This document shows, piece by piece, positions 52,901-63,380 of a stretch of 64,000 nucleotides of DNA (position 1 is the stretch's first letter; the number at the start of each line of letters is the position of its first letter). Made by a program: the position numbers and the translations under genes. Under the pieces are notes generated by a model that had not been told where the DNA came from, made no database searches, and worked only from the letters and a program-made list of their open reading frames with translations. Location of the stretch: positions 151,434 to 215,433 of the forward strand of contig VZRN01005845.1 of assembly GCA_013397935.1 (NCBI GenBank). Reading direction: 5' to 3'. This stretch comes from Dasyornis broadbenti. Its lineage: Eukaryota; Chordata; Aves; Passeriformes; Dasyornithidae.

Positions 52901-55900
52901 AGTGAAAAATAAATTATTAGTGTTTTGCATCATCCATAGGAAAAGATTACTTCAGTAGTTAAAATGTAAACATGGAAAGCTATTAAAAAAAAAAAAATCA
53001 GTCAGGAAATAAGCAGTCTTTGTATGTGATTATTATGTTAAGTAAACAAACATCAATAACTACTGTTCTGCCTAAAAGACTGTTGAAGAGATATGTATTT
53101 CAAACAATATTACATCAAACATGCAGAATCTACTTTCCACCAGCTGCAGAAAAGAGGAACAATTCCTTCTATGAGAGACGAGTGGTATCAAGCTGGATAT
53201 CTGTAAAGGTGATCAACATAAGGCAACACAGCAAGCACCTGTTCTGTTTGAGCCCAAGTCTGTCACATCCCACCACAGCACTAGGCAGGCTGAGTGCTGC
53301 AGCTTACTACCTTAGAGATAGAACAAGTATTCACAGACTCGTAATGCAAATGTAACCACTACCTCCCAAGGGAAGCGAGCTTTCCCTATGACAATGGTAA
53401 TCTAGACACGGACAAGGAAGGAAGAAGGGACAGACTGATAAATTTCAGCTCTCTAGGGTCAACCCCAAAAGCTTCTTTCTCTATGAGGCATTACAGGATA
53501 GTCTGCTTGGAGTGACACTGCCTATTCAGCTCCTTATTCCTGGTCATAGCAGCCACTGCTAAGGTGATTTCATGCCAGTCACTGCTTCCTTGGCAGAACT
53601 GAATAAGCATGTGAAATCCTATCTGAATAATTCAACTATGTCCTGCTTGTGACTGAAAGCTGCTGTGCGGCAGGGAGCTCACTCAAGGAAGGTTTAAAAA
53701 ACATCCTGACAACTGTTGTCAATATCATTATCATAAATCCAAGGCCTGACTGTGCAAGGTGCAATGAGAAAGCAGTTATTGTGACACCTTGAAAATGCAG
53801 GTAGAATTATCTAAGGGCAAGAAAATAACCATAGAAAGAAAGTCACTAAAAAAACAATCATGGATGTTGGTGGTGGCTGCTTAGCACTGAAAAATAACTG
53901 ATTTGGTAGTTATTTAGAAGAATGACTTAAAAACCATCTTGTTTGTAATTTCAAGCTGGCTTTAGTTGAACACAACACTAAGAACTATAAAGTGCTGCTT
54001 CCTCTTGATGTCTCTGTTGAAATATTTATGGTGCTACCCTTGTGTGGAGTTCAGGCAAGACGCTCAGTGCTGAAAGATCTACCATAAGCTTCCTTATGGC
54101 CTGGGACCTATACAGACCCACATCACACTGTGGACAGGATGCAGTCTGATTTTTGCTATGGTACCTCATAAAGCAGCTACATTACAGCAAAGCTACATGT
54201 ACTGACTTTTGTTTTTTAATTCAGAAGAGCTTGGAGTAATGAGGAAGACCCTGTGTAAAACATTTACCATAGTGAACCTAAGAGGAACAAAAATAAAATA
54301 AAATCCCATGCTTTTACTCATAAGTTATTTGAAAAAATTACCTTTTCTAAGCATACAAACAATTCAATCAGATATATTATACTTTGTGGACTACAGAAAT
54401 AAGTTTTCCACAAATAAGAAAATAACCTCCCTTTTTGTTATTCAGGATTACAGGTTTCCCTACTCCTTTCTCATCCTCTCTGCCCCAGGCTAAGGTCTAT
54501 TTCCATTCCCGTAATAATTTCCAAAGGATTAGATCTAGCCCAAGTACAACTACAGGTACTGTTTATAGCGATCAAAGATTACTCTGTGCCTCACTAAAAT
54601 GTTCAAGTTGCCTTGATCTATCAAGTCAACTGTATCAGGAACAGCATATGCAGCAGCAATTACAAAAGAAGAGATTTACAAAAAAGTCCCTTATCTTGAA
54701 ATAATAGATTTTGTAATTAAGGCATGCTAGTCTGTAACCAGAAATGGAAGCTGAAGGATTTTCAGAGAATTTTGCTAGTTGGACAGATCCCTCTTCCCCA
54801 CAGCGAAAACTTTGAAGTTTTAATAGGAGCAGTGATAACTGAGGACAGGAAGTTTTTTGACAAAATCTTCCTTTTCAGGTCTTAACTAACATGAAAATTC
54901 TATGCTGGAAATGAAGGGGCAGTCACCAATGCTAGCTGAAAATTTAGGCACACTGTCCTAGAATTAGCTTCTGAAAGAATAATTAATAAGTAAGCAGAAA
55001 TTAACACAAAAAAACACTACATCATCTACACTGTATCCAGTTCATTAGAAGAAATTAGTCTCAGGAGAACCAGGAATAGATAACTGTTTTCGTCTCAGAA
55101 GCTCACTAGACAGCCTGTGTAAGCAAAGTTTTTTCTGAATCTTTTTCAAATTGCACTAATCTGCCCTGAAATCTGCTAGCTTGAAACTGCTGTTAGTATA
55201 AGTCCAGAAAGGGAACTCTCAGAGAAATACTTTGAAACTGTCAGTTCTGGTTCCGAGCAAAGATTGAATGTAGCTCACCTGTGTCAATAAATTGGCTGGC
55301 AAAGACTGGATCTGTCCTTTGCATTTGACCCTGGTACAAGTGATATGTCTTCTTATCCAAGTCCTGCAGCATCAGGACTCAATCAAGTTAGAGAGTTGAT
55401 CTTACCCTCCCCTAAAATTGGACAACCTGAACCGTGTATGTTTCAGGCTCTCAGAAAATGGCTCACAGGCAGAAGAGGACACATGTGAATTCATTTCCTT
55501 TCTAGTACAAGATCACACGATATGTAACAGCACTACCAATCATTATGTCCAATGCAAATAATGGATTGTGTTTCTGTCTCATTATCTTATGACAGAATTG
55601 TTATTAACTTGTGACTAAACAACAGTTTTATAGAAACTCTCCTCAAGGACAGGCTTTCTATATATGAATTTTCTTCTTTTCCCCACTGCCTAGATTGCAC
55701 AGCAAGTAAGTGTCCTAGATAGAATGGACCAATAAGTGACTGCTAAACTGTGGGCTTTAGAGTTCTCCAAGTGTGCATTAAAACAAGTAAATATATACTA
55801 CAGACTTTTTTCAAACGCTGAAAAGTTCACCGTTGAGATGCCATAACAGCTCACAGTAAGAACATGGATTTCCAAAAAAGGTTGGAAAGTGTCATTGAAT

Positions 55901-57688
55901 TACAAGGCGATAATGAGGTCTGAGGTTTTTCCAGTGTGTATGGATGTCCTGCTAATTTGGTATGGCAGTGCCAGACTGTGTCTCCAGAAATAATTAACAA
56001 TAGCAATTGTACAGGTACTTCATCAGCAGAAACATTGGAGGGTGACGAATCCATGCAGAGATTGCAGAGGTAGAATAGAACGATTGCTACAATAGACAGA
56101 TACATTAACAGCCTAGCAGTGTTTCCTTAGAGTGTGAAGCTCAGTTTTTCAGTTTCACCTCTTTCCTGAGCTCAATGTCACTGAAGAAGGCTTGAGTAAT
56201 TTCAAGAAAATCAGAGTTATGATTTTTGTAAGTTGGGTTTATGTATTTATTTTAATTATATAGCTTTTATACTTTTAAAATATTACATTATTTTAGAAAT
56301 TACAGAATCATATTTTATCTTGAATGCCTAGCTGCAATCTTTACACCAGATCCTGTTGTCTTTGCTTCTATAAGGAATGAACACAGGTCTTACTGGGCAT
56401 TCACCTTATTGACCAGCAGAAATTTCAGCCCACATTTATTCATGCATGGATACTCATGTCACTTCAACTCCAGTTGAAAGTTGAATGAAGACAAGCTACT
56501 TGAATTTTTACTTACATATGCATAGATAATCACCTGAATTCTCTCCCGTGTTCTAGCAGAGATGTTTTTTAGCAATAACCCTCAACCTTGTGGCCACACT
56601 TGGCACATTTACAGAGGAAATACTTTCTCTGACCCCTTTCAAAGGACATCAGGTCAGTCAAAAGGATATGAAAAATAATTTAAATCTGCATAATGGCTTA
56701 TTGAAACTGCCTCATTAAAACTACAGCCACTACCAGTGATTCTCTAGGCTATGAGTTCTGGACAGAGTTTCATTTTGTCCCATAAAGCTCCAGATTGTTT
56801 GAATTAAATTCACTGACTTTTTCTTCCTCTACATAGTACTGTGATAACTGCGTGAGAGAGAGATTCTTTCCAAAAGAGCGTCAAATCTTTAAAACTACCC
56901 AGGATGATTCAAGAATTTCCTCTTGCAAGATACCATCAGTCCTGAAAGTCATTGAATAAAGCCCAAATCTTCTGTAAAGCCCAAAACACCTCTCAAATCA
57001 GCCAATAATCAGCCTAAATCAGTTGATTACCATCATGCCTAGTGACAAGAGTTAGTAATGAACTGCATGTATTTTTCTGATTTAGCAGTTTGGATAAGTA
57101 TTTTAGTCAATTTTTGAGCTGGTATCCACTAGAAGCTTTGGCAGATAAACACATTTCACATTGAAAGGTTAATGTTGATATGTCTGGGTAAAGAACAGAG
57201 GAAAATGAAGGTGTAAATCCTTGGTAACTGCAGAAACAGTTAAATAAGATAGGTAAACCACAAATACAGGTCATAATTTGCTACAGAAATACTCCCTGAG
57301 CTTCTCCTCCAAAAAGGAGAGCAAGTCTTTATTTAGTGGAAATACATGTTCCTGAACACATCAGAAGGAAATATGGCTTGGGAGAGTAAAAACTGAATTG
57401 AAACATAAGCCTGCCTCCCTCCAGAAGAGCAGATCACCCATGGGAGTGAGTGGGTTTGGCTGAGAAGAGCTCATGTCTGGCAGATGCAGCCTGGAGCTGG
57501 TGCACATATAAGCACAGAACAGACGAGGAAGGGAAGTGTCTGCATGAGGCAGCTGGAAACAGTAAAGTGCAAGCACAGGGTGATCTTTTAGATTTAGTTT
57601 CTATAGAACTGCAGCAATTTCCTTGCATTTCCTTGGAACTGACTTTTATGAATATTTGTGCCAACGTTTTCCCTTTTGGATGTTGCAG
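49906..57688. other. Intergenic or upstream intron of the six-cysteine exon
   Basis: No signal-peptide exon could be identified with confidence for the downstream six-cysteine exon, although GT-containing candidates are numerous. There are short local repeats (for example GCTATCAGCT words near 51093-51120) and a TATA-like ACATATAAGC near 57504. No LTR, CR1 tail or RNA gene was recognised. Confidence 0.55.
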
Positions 57689-57888
57689 ATTTCATTCAGT
57701 TGAACGTGGTTTGTGGGGAAAGTGATTGTGACATAATAGCCAAGCGTCCAGGCAGCTCATGCAAAAGGGCAGCAAGGAGAAAAGATGAAATGTGCCACGT
57801 GAAGGTGGAGGGGAATGGGGGTTACTGCAAAGACTGTGATTCTGATCCCGTTTTCTGGGATGCGGCCTCAAGACACAGAAGAAATTAA
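57689..57888 (+). CDS. Candidate terminal exon, unrecognised six-cysteine secreted peptide
   Basis: A pyrimidine-rich tract and acceptor (CCCTTTTGGATGTTGCAG) end at 57688. From there a frame entered in phase 1 runs 65 full codons to TAA. Counting the split codon as residue 1, cysteines fall at 9, 14, 25, 36, 47 and 50, giving C-x4-C-x10-C-x10-C-x10-C-x2-C. The peptide is rich in basic residues (KRPGSSCKRAARRK, C-terminal RHRR) with interspersed acids. The pattern is not that of avian beta-defensins, ovodefensins, resistins, trefoil or Kazal domains that I know. No ATG lies in frame within the exon before the first cysteine, so an upstream exon, presumably with a signal peptide, is required and was not found. 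An alternative acceptor (TTCATTCAG) would start the exon at 57700 in phase 0. A poly(A) signal follows. Could be a lineage-specific secreted peptide gene, the relic of one, or chance. Confidence 0.4.
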
Positions 57889-57991
57889 ATAGGAAAAATT
57901 AATGAACTAAAAGGATTGGAAAATATTTCTCTTTCAAAAAAAGGACGGATTTTTGGATTGATACCTTTTTCATCCCAACTGTTTCATAAAT

Positions 57992-57997
57992 ATTAAA
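57992..57997 (+). terminator. Poly(A) signal candidate after the six-cysteine exon
   Basis: ATTAAA 104 bases after the TAA at 57886-57888, followed by T-rich sequence. It supports the exon being the last one of a transcript. Confidence 0.4.
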
Positions 57998-58019
57998 CTT
58001 TCTTGCATTCAAACTCCTC

Positions 58020-58539
58020 TTCATTTATTCCTTTTCAAGATAGTGAAACAGCCCTGGCCTTTGGCTTTTAATTTCACATCAGCTTAGAGCGAGACTCCAT
58101 GTTTCCTTTGACTGATGCTCGGCTGCAGCTTACCACAGTCCAACAGCTCCTCAATGCCAGAACTGGGACTGTGCCTTCTTTTCCAGGAAATAAGTTTTGT
58201 ATGCTGTCCTAAAATCCCTTTTTCTCCTCCCTCTTGAGATTTGCTTTATTTTTATTATTTTATTTTTATTTTTTTTTTTTCTTAAGGCTACTATGGAGAA
58301 GACCAAGCAATTAGTCACCCAACAGAGTGTTTACCGTTGCACAAGCCATGACAACAGTGTGTCACTGTGCTGCTTCCTTCCTTACATAGAGTTAATGTAA
58401 GGAGGCAAGCCTGCTGAAAAGAGACCACAGAGGAGACTCCAGCCTTTATCCAAAAAGGGCTCAGGTCATGCTCTGGGATTATACACATGGCCGTGGCTAT
58501 TGTAAATATCTGCCTTCCTGGCAGGAGGAAGCAATAAGA
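58020..58539. other. Intergenic, T-rich tract near 58250-58281
   Basis: Contains a T-rich low-complexity stretch (TTTTATTATTTT, then a run of T). No gene recognised. Confidence 0.6.
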
Positions 58540-58640
58540 AATCATAGAATCCCAGGATATCCTGACTTGGAAGGGACCCACAAGGACCATCAAGTCAAAC
58601 TTCTGGCCCTGCACAGGATAACTCCAAAAATCACACCATG
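58540..58640 (-). mobile_element. CR1 LINE 3'-end fragment
   Basis: On the plus strand it begins AAATCATAGAATCCCAGGAT and continues TTGGAAGGGACCCACAAGGA, then GTCAAACTTCTGGCCCTGCA and ATCACACCATG. This is the reverse complement of the 3' end of an avian CR1 (a J/Y-type subfamily, from memory). Only the last hundred or so bases are present, the usual 5'-truncated state of CR1 copies. It lies about 650 bases beyond the six-cysteine exon and is oriented against it. Confidence 0.85.
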
Positions 58641-61600
58641 GAATGGGAAGTGGCATCACACCATGCTAAAGCTGTACTTGACGATGGAACTGAAGCAGGA
58701 CTCTGGGGTTTCACTAATTTGCAGGCCTGGCATGGAGCAGAAACAGGCGCCACACCAGCTTGGACAGAGGAGACTGGGGTGGGGTTGAATTGGGTGTTGT
58801 GTTTTTTAAACAAGGGGCAGGGTGTTTGTGATCACCTGGTGTGTGTCACCACTGGCCTGGACAGGGGAGGTTGGAACCAGATGGAGCTCTGGAGCAGCAG
58901 TTCAGGCACAGCTGGGAGGCCCCATGAGCTCAGGGGAAATGGAGACCATCCATTCTTAGTTTATACTTGCAGGATTTGTGCAGAGTCCAAGGAAACCAGT
59001 TTTACCAGGGCTTTCAGGTGTCATTGAGGAGACAGTTCTGAGGGGGGCATTATTCCTCCTTTTTACTCCTAGGTTCTTTGCTGTCCCTCACCCAAAGGAC
59101 TCCAAAGGCCCACGCACAAGTCAGAAAAGCCTCCCTGAGAGCATCTGAGGCACAGAACTTGGGTCCTAGGAGGCTGGAGTAGGGTGGAAGAGGGATCATA
59201 CACATTACACAAGTCTGTTCACCACAGGCTGTTGCTCATGTAGTAAAAATATTAAATAAATATTTTCTTAAAGGCCATTTTATAACTCTTGCTATTCTCT
59301 CCTTTGGAAATCTTTGACAACCCCCATTGCTTAGCTCTCAAAAAGCAACTCCACCTCAAATATCAGTTCTTGAAAGAAAGGTTGCAGCAAAGAGCGAACT
59401 CTCTATTTCTTCCTACACCTCCCACACACAAATGTCAGGAAGGTACTGCCAAAACATTTTCTACAATGACTGGCAACTTGCTTGCATGCCAAGAGAAAGG
59501 AACTTGTGAGAACATGCAAAAGTATAATCTTGCAATTCCCTGCCTTGAAAGTTTTTAAAAAATTGTAATTACTTTTAATTGAATTTGAAGATGAGACTAC
59601 TATAGTTTTTACTTTAATCTAAAGCAACTCACCCATGTCTGAGTCTTCTAACTAAAATGGGAACAAGAATCAGAAGATAGCATGAACAGGTAAAATTTAA
59701 TTAGCTAATCCCTGCTCATTATTCTGTACTGCCATTTGTAATCCCCATGTCCTATTTAGGAAATAATTGAGTTTCTTCTGCAATTCAAGTGTTATTATGT
59801 ACAGTCCAAACATCATTTTGTCAAAAACTGCTGTCTGAGGTGAAGAAAGAATCCTCCACATCACTAATTGCTCAATGATAGACTAGTCAGGCTTACCAGA
59901 CTTTTTAAAAAGCAGTATAAAAGACACCATAGATTGGTATCACCATTCCACAAGAGCCATTTTAACTATTTCCTCTAGCTGATAAGCAGATTTCTCACAG
60001 ACAGAAGAAAGAGCAGCTGATATCCAAACCTTCAGATATCTTTTTTAAAATGCAGAATATTTTATACTTGAGGCCACAATTGTATTGTCTTAAATTATGT
60101 GTAGAGATAGGAAAGGTCTGTGTTTCACAAGTGATGGCCAAGTCAATGAGTCTTATGTCAGCATCTTTTGTCCAAATCTAATTTGATAGTGATGAAAAGG
60201 TGTCACTTAGTGATCTCTCTCTACTTGAAATGAATTTATGGTAAGACACTTAAAATAGAAATGCTTTTTTTATACCTGTGGCAGCTTCAGCTGCACTTCT
60301 TCTGTGGATAAAAAGAATACCACTGATATCAGTTCAGACAAATAAATCAGCCCATACTGTTTTGAAGGGATCAAAGGAAAACAAAACCCTCACTAAACTC
60401 AAAGAACCTCTTCACCCCACCCTTTATCTGTGCTGTTGCAATGGAAACTTCTGACTCGTAATTCCTTCAATAAAACACATTTCCATCCCAGAGAAACTGC
60501 AATCCTTCTTCACACTTCCTCACACAAAGATGGTCTCAAGCAACACCAGAGGAACATAAAGAAAACTTACTTCAAATTATTCGTTTTGCAGACTGTAATC
60601 ATGGTGTTTGTTTTCTTCTGAAAAGTCACTTCACCTTTGAACTCCCACCCAGGCCTTACATTTGTTTTCCAGCTCTGAGGATCCCTGCAGCAACAGACAT
60701 AAGCCCACAGTAGGCTGGAGGAGCCATTTCCCTGAATTGTAACATATCAGGTATATGACTTCGACAGCATGTGTTTAGACACATCTGTGAAATAAAGCTA
60801 CAGGTGAAGAAAAGAAAGCAATACTGTTCTTGATGCAGGCTTACCCTTGGCTTTGGAGAAGTTAACAAGGTGCTTTGACACAGCTGAATACTTGCAGAGC
60901 ATGAGACAAAAGCAGAAAAGAGACAACCAAGATCACGTGCCACTTGGCTTTGGTTTGCAGTCCCCCTGGCCTTGCCTAATTCCTTTGCAATGGACACACT
61001 GAAGCATGTAAAAAGAGAATTAACCATGTGAGTAACATTCTTCCTCCTGCCCTATTCAAACACCATCTCAAGAATTACAGGAAATGGTGGAATTGAGAGC
61101 AGCTCGAAATTGAGGTGTAATGAAGCTAGTGGTGCTGTATTTATAACTTAAAAAAATCAGAACAAGCAGAGAAAAAAAACAGCTCAATGCATGCCACTGG
61201 ACAAACATGGTCTTCACAACTCTGTTCTCTTTTCTATTCAGGAATGTTCTTTTATTAAGATGAGTAGTAATTAATGGAAGAAAGAGCTCCAGAATATTAG
61301 CTAGTGCTTGCTGTCTTTGAAATACTGGGAAACAAAAAATACAGAGCATCCTTCTACACACAGCCAACAGCTGTGTTATTCATGTTAAGTAGCCCCTGTT
61401 TCTGGTCCCTTACACTGAAGTCTGTTGGAGAGTAGGCCATATGGAAGGCAGGCCTAATGGAAACCCAGGAAACTCACAATATATAGCAGGTGTTCAGGTA
61501 TAGGAATAACAAGAAAGTTATTGGCTCTGACAGTGGTCACTCTACATTAGTTTTGTCTTCCCCACAGGATTAATTTTTAAATGGTTTATTTTCCAGTCTG

Positions 61601-62146
61601 ACTTGTATGTCTAACTGCAGCCAGCAAATTCCAGTTCACAAGTATACATGTGTTTAGTATTTTTATGCTTCACATCAGGCATCCTGTGGAGACAGAGAAA
61701 AAAAGAGAAAAAATTATTCCAAGTAGACTGCCTCTCTGAAGAGCTGCTTTAAGATTTTTCGTTTTACTGTACAGATCCATATCCTGTTAACTATCATAGT
61801 AGCAGACTGCCATGACTAGAAATCTCTCCCTAATTTTTTTCCAGCTTGCCAGTTAACTAAGGCCACACTGTAGAGAGAAAGATGTTGTTGCTGCTTGCTC
61901 ATTCATGACCTAAGCAAACATCAGGAGGAAATCAGTCCCACCAAACACCACTGTCAAGTGTGTCTGTACAGGTGTCACCAATTAGCAGAATTTGTCCTGC
62001 AGAAAATGTCCAGCCCTACATGCCAGAGAAAACTGATAAGTTGTTTTGGGATCTCACAGGGACATTTGTAGAGCTGGCTGCAGATAGCCTTGAGGTCAGG
62101 GGAATGAGCTATTTATTTATTTCTTTTGTGAACTGAACATCTCTGG
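58641..62146. other. Intergenic, no gene recognised
   Basis: The first part (58641-59200) is richer in G and holds several short open frames without recognisable domains; it could be an old repeat I do not know. The rest is ordinary AT-rich sequence. No splice-flanked coding exon or RNA gene was seen. Confidence 0.55.
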
Positions 62147-62230
62147 TGTGTATACTGGGTCTAGCTGGGATGGAGTTAGTTTCTTTCATAGCAGCCCATA
62201 CAGTGCTGAGGTTTGGATTTGTGACAATAC
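62147..62230 (+). mobile_element. Fragment of an avian ERVL-like LTR
   Basis: The stretch TGTATACTGGGTCTAGCTGG followed by GATGGAGTTAG and CATAGCAGCCCATACAGTGC matches the 5' part of a common avian LTR family as I remember it. It appears 3'-truncated, since the usual downstream body and AATAAA are missing. Boundaries are approximate. Confidence 0.5.
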
Positions 62231-62438
62231 TTCTCTCAAGTTCTCATTTCACCCTTTGCCCCTGCTCCAACCCCCTTCCTAGAAGTTGCACGTCATGGAG
62301 CTGTATCTCCCACCCGTCCTACCTGAGTGAGAGCTTCTCTTCTTAGCGTTTCAGAGGAAGTGGATGAGCACATCAACACATTTGTGGCACCCCTTTGTAA
62401 ACAGCCAGGAGGAATGAGTGGCTGTATGGAATGTTGCG

Positions 62439-62971
62439 TATGGAGGGCTGTGAGCCCTCAAGTCAGGAGTCATTTGCTCCCTCCTGAAGAAGTCAGAGAT
62501 AAGCAACTCTCTTTAGATCATGGTGAGACCTTTGAGTCATTCCAACATGCCTTGTTTCTCCCATGCTAATAGCCCGTTCCCTGTTGGCTAATTGGTTTCC
62601 ACCCTACTCCCTGGTTTCCCTATATAAACCCGTGTATCCGTCGCTGACATTAGGCTGGTCTCGTCCCTGGCTTTCCCTTTCACAGGGTGCTGCACAATAA
62701 AAGCTACCTCTGTGGAACTGCCATACGAGCCGTCTGTCTCTCTATCTCTGAGTTTGCCTTGGATGATTTTCACAAAAGAGCTGATCACTTGTAGCGGAGG
62801 AGTGGCTACACTTGGTGAAATCACTGTCGCTCCAGGAGGCTTTTGTCAATACCCCTAGAGAGGCTGTTCCCCATGGGACGCTCTATCTAGGAAAGCTGTG
62901 NGGGACGCTCTATCGAGGAAAGCTGTGGCACCCCGGCGCTGGCCAACACCAGACTCTCCACCACCGCGACA
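62439..62971 (+). repeat. 5' LTR of the ERVK-like provirus
   Basis: Aligns with the solo LTR at 49375-49899 from TATGGAGGGCTGTGAGCC at the left to CCGCGACA at the right. The first two bases are TA rather than TG, a probable point change. Control motifs are ATTGG (inverted CCAAT, about 62591), TATATAAA at 62621-62628 and AATAAA at 62696-62701. A 26-bp segment is present twice around the N at 62901, while the solo LTR has it once. Confidence 0.88.
62901..62901. other. Single N, probable assembly join
   Basis: The N separates two 26-bp copies (62875-62900 and 62902-62927) starting GGGACGCTCTAT and ending AAAGCTGTG. They differ at one base. The homologous solo LTR holds only one copy, so the second is likely an unmerged overlap. 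Confidence 0.75.
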
Positions 62972-62973
62972 AG

Positions 62974-62992
62974 TGGCGCACTGAACTGGGAC
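62974..62992 (+). other. Primer-binding site, lysine tRNA type
   Basis: TGGCGCACTGAACTGGGAC begins two bases after the LTR end. It resembles the primer-binding site complementary to tRNA-Lys3 (TGGCGCCCGAACAGGGAC), with one extra base and a few substitutions. The position confirms where the LTR ends. Confidence 0.75.
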
Positions 62993-63252
62993 CTCCACTG
63001 GGCGTCCCTTGCAGAGCGTCTCCTGTGCAGCCATTGCGGGACAGAAGCCACTGTCAGACTGTCACTTCTCTGAGGAGACCCCCCCCTGCATTCTAGCAGA
63101 GGATCTCTGAAGAGACAGGTCGAGAACCTTGTCTACCATTTCGGAGAAGAAACCCTTCTTAAGGATCAGCCAGGAGGCAAACCAGCTTCCCAGCAGACAT
63201 TTCTTTGACCCTACGCGACTGCCCCCATGCCCGAAGAAAACTACTGTAAGTT

Positions 63253-63253
63253 N
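63253..63253. other. Single N, probable assembly join in the ERV leader
   Basis: The N lies between two identical 33-base copies (63220-63252 and 63254-63286), each beginning TGCCCCCATGCCCGAAG and ending CTGTAAGTT. Exact duplication abutting one N is what an unmerged contig overlap leaves. Confidence 0.8.
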
Positions 63254-63279
63254 TGCCCCCATGCCCGAAGAAAACTACT

Positions 63280-63285
63280 GTAAGT
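63280..63285 (+). promoter_or_regulatory. Candidate major splice donor of the ERV
   Basis: ACT/GTAAGT in the leader, about 100 bases before the gag start, the usual place for a retroviral 5' splice donor. A second copy at 63246-63251 belongs to the duplicated segment and is probably not real. Confidence 0.45.
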
Positions 63286-63380
63286 TAAAATTGGGGCTTT
63301 TCTGCGCGCTTCTATTTTTTTCTGGTCTTTTTCTTTTTTTTTCTCTTTTTTCTGCTGGGTTAGGGAGTGGGAGCACCAGG

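Noticed and set aside
57500..57562. TATA-like ACATATAAGC and an ATG at about 57544 as a nearby promoter and first exon for the six-cysteine exon
   Set aside because: The resulting leader (MRQLET) is not a signal peptide and the donor (ACA/GTAAAG) is weak, so it does not explain a secreted peptide.
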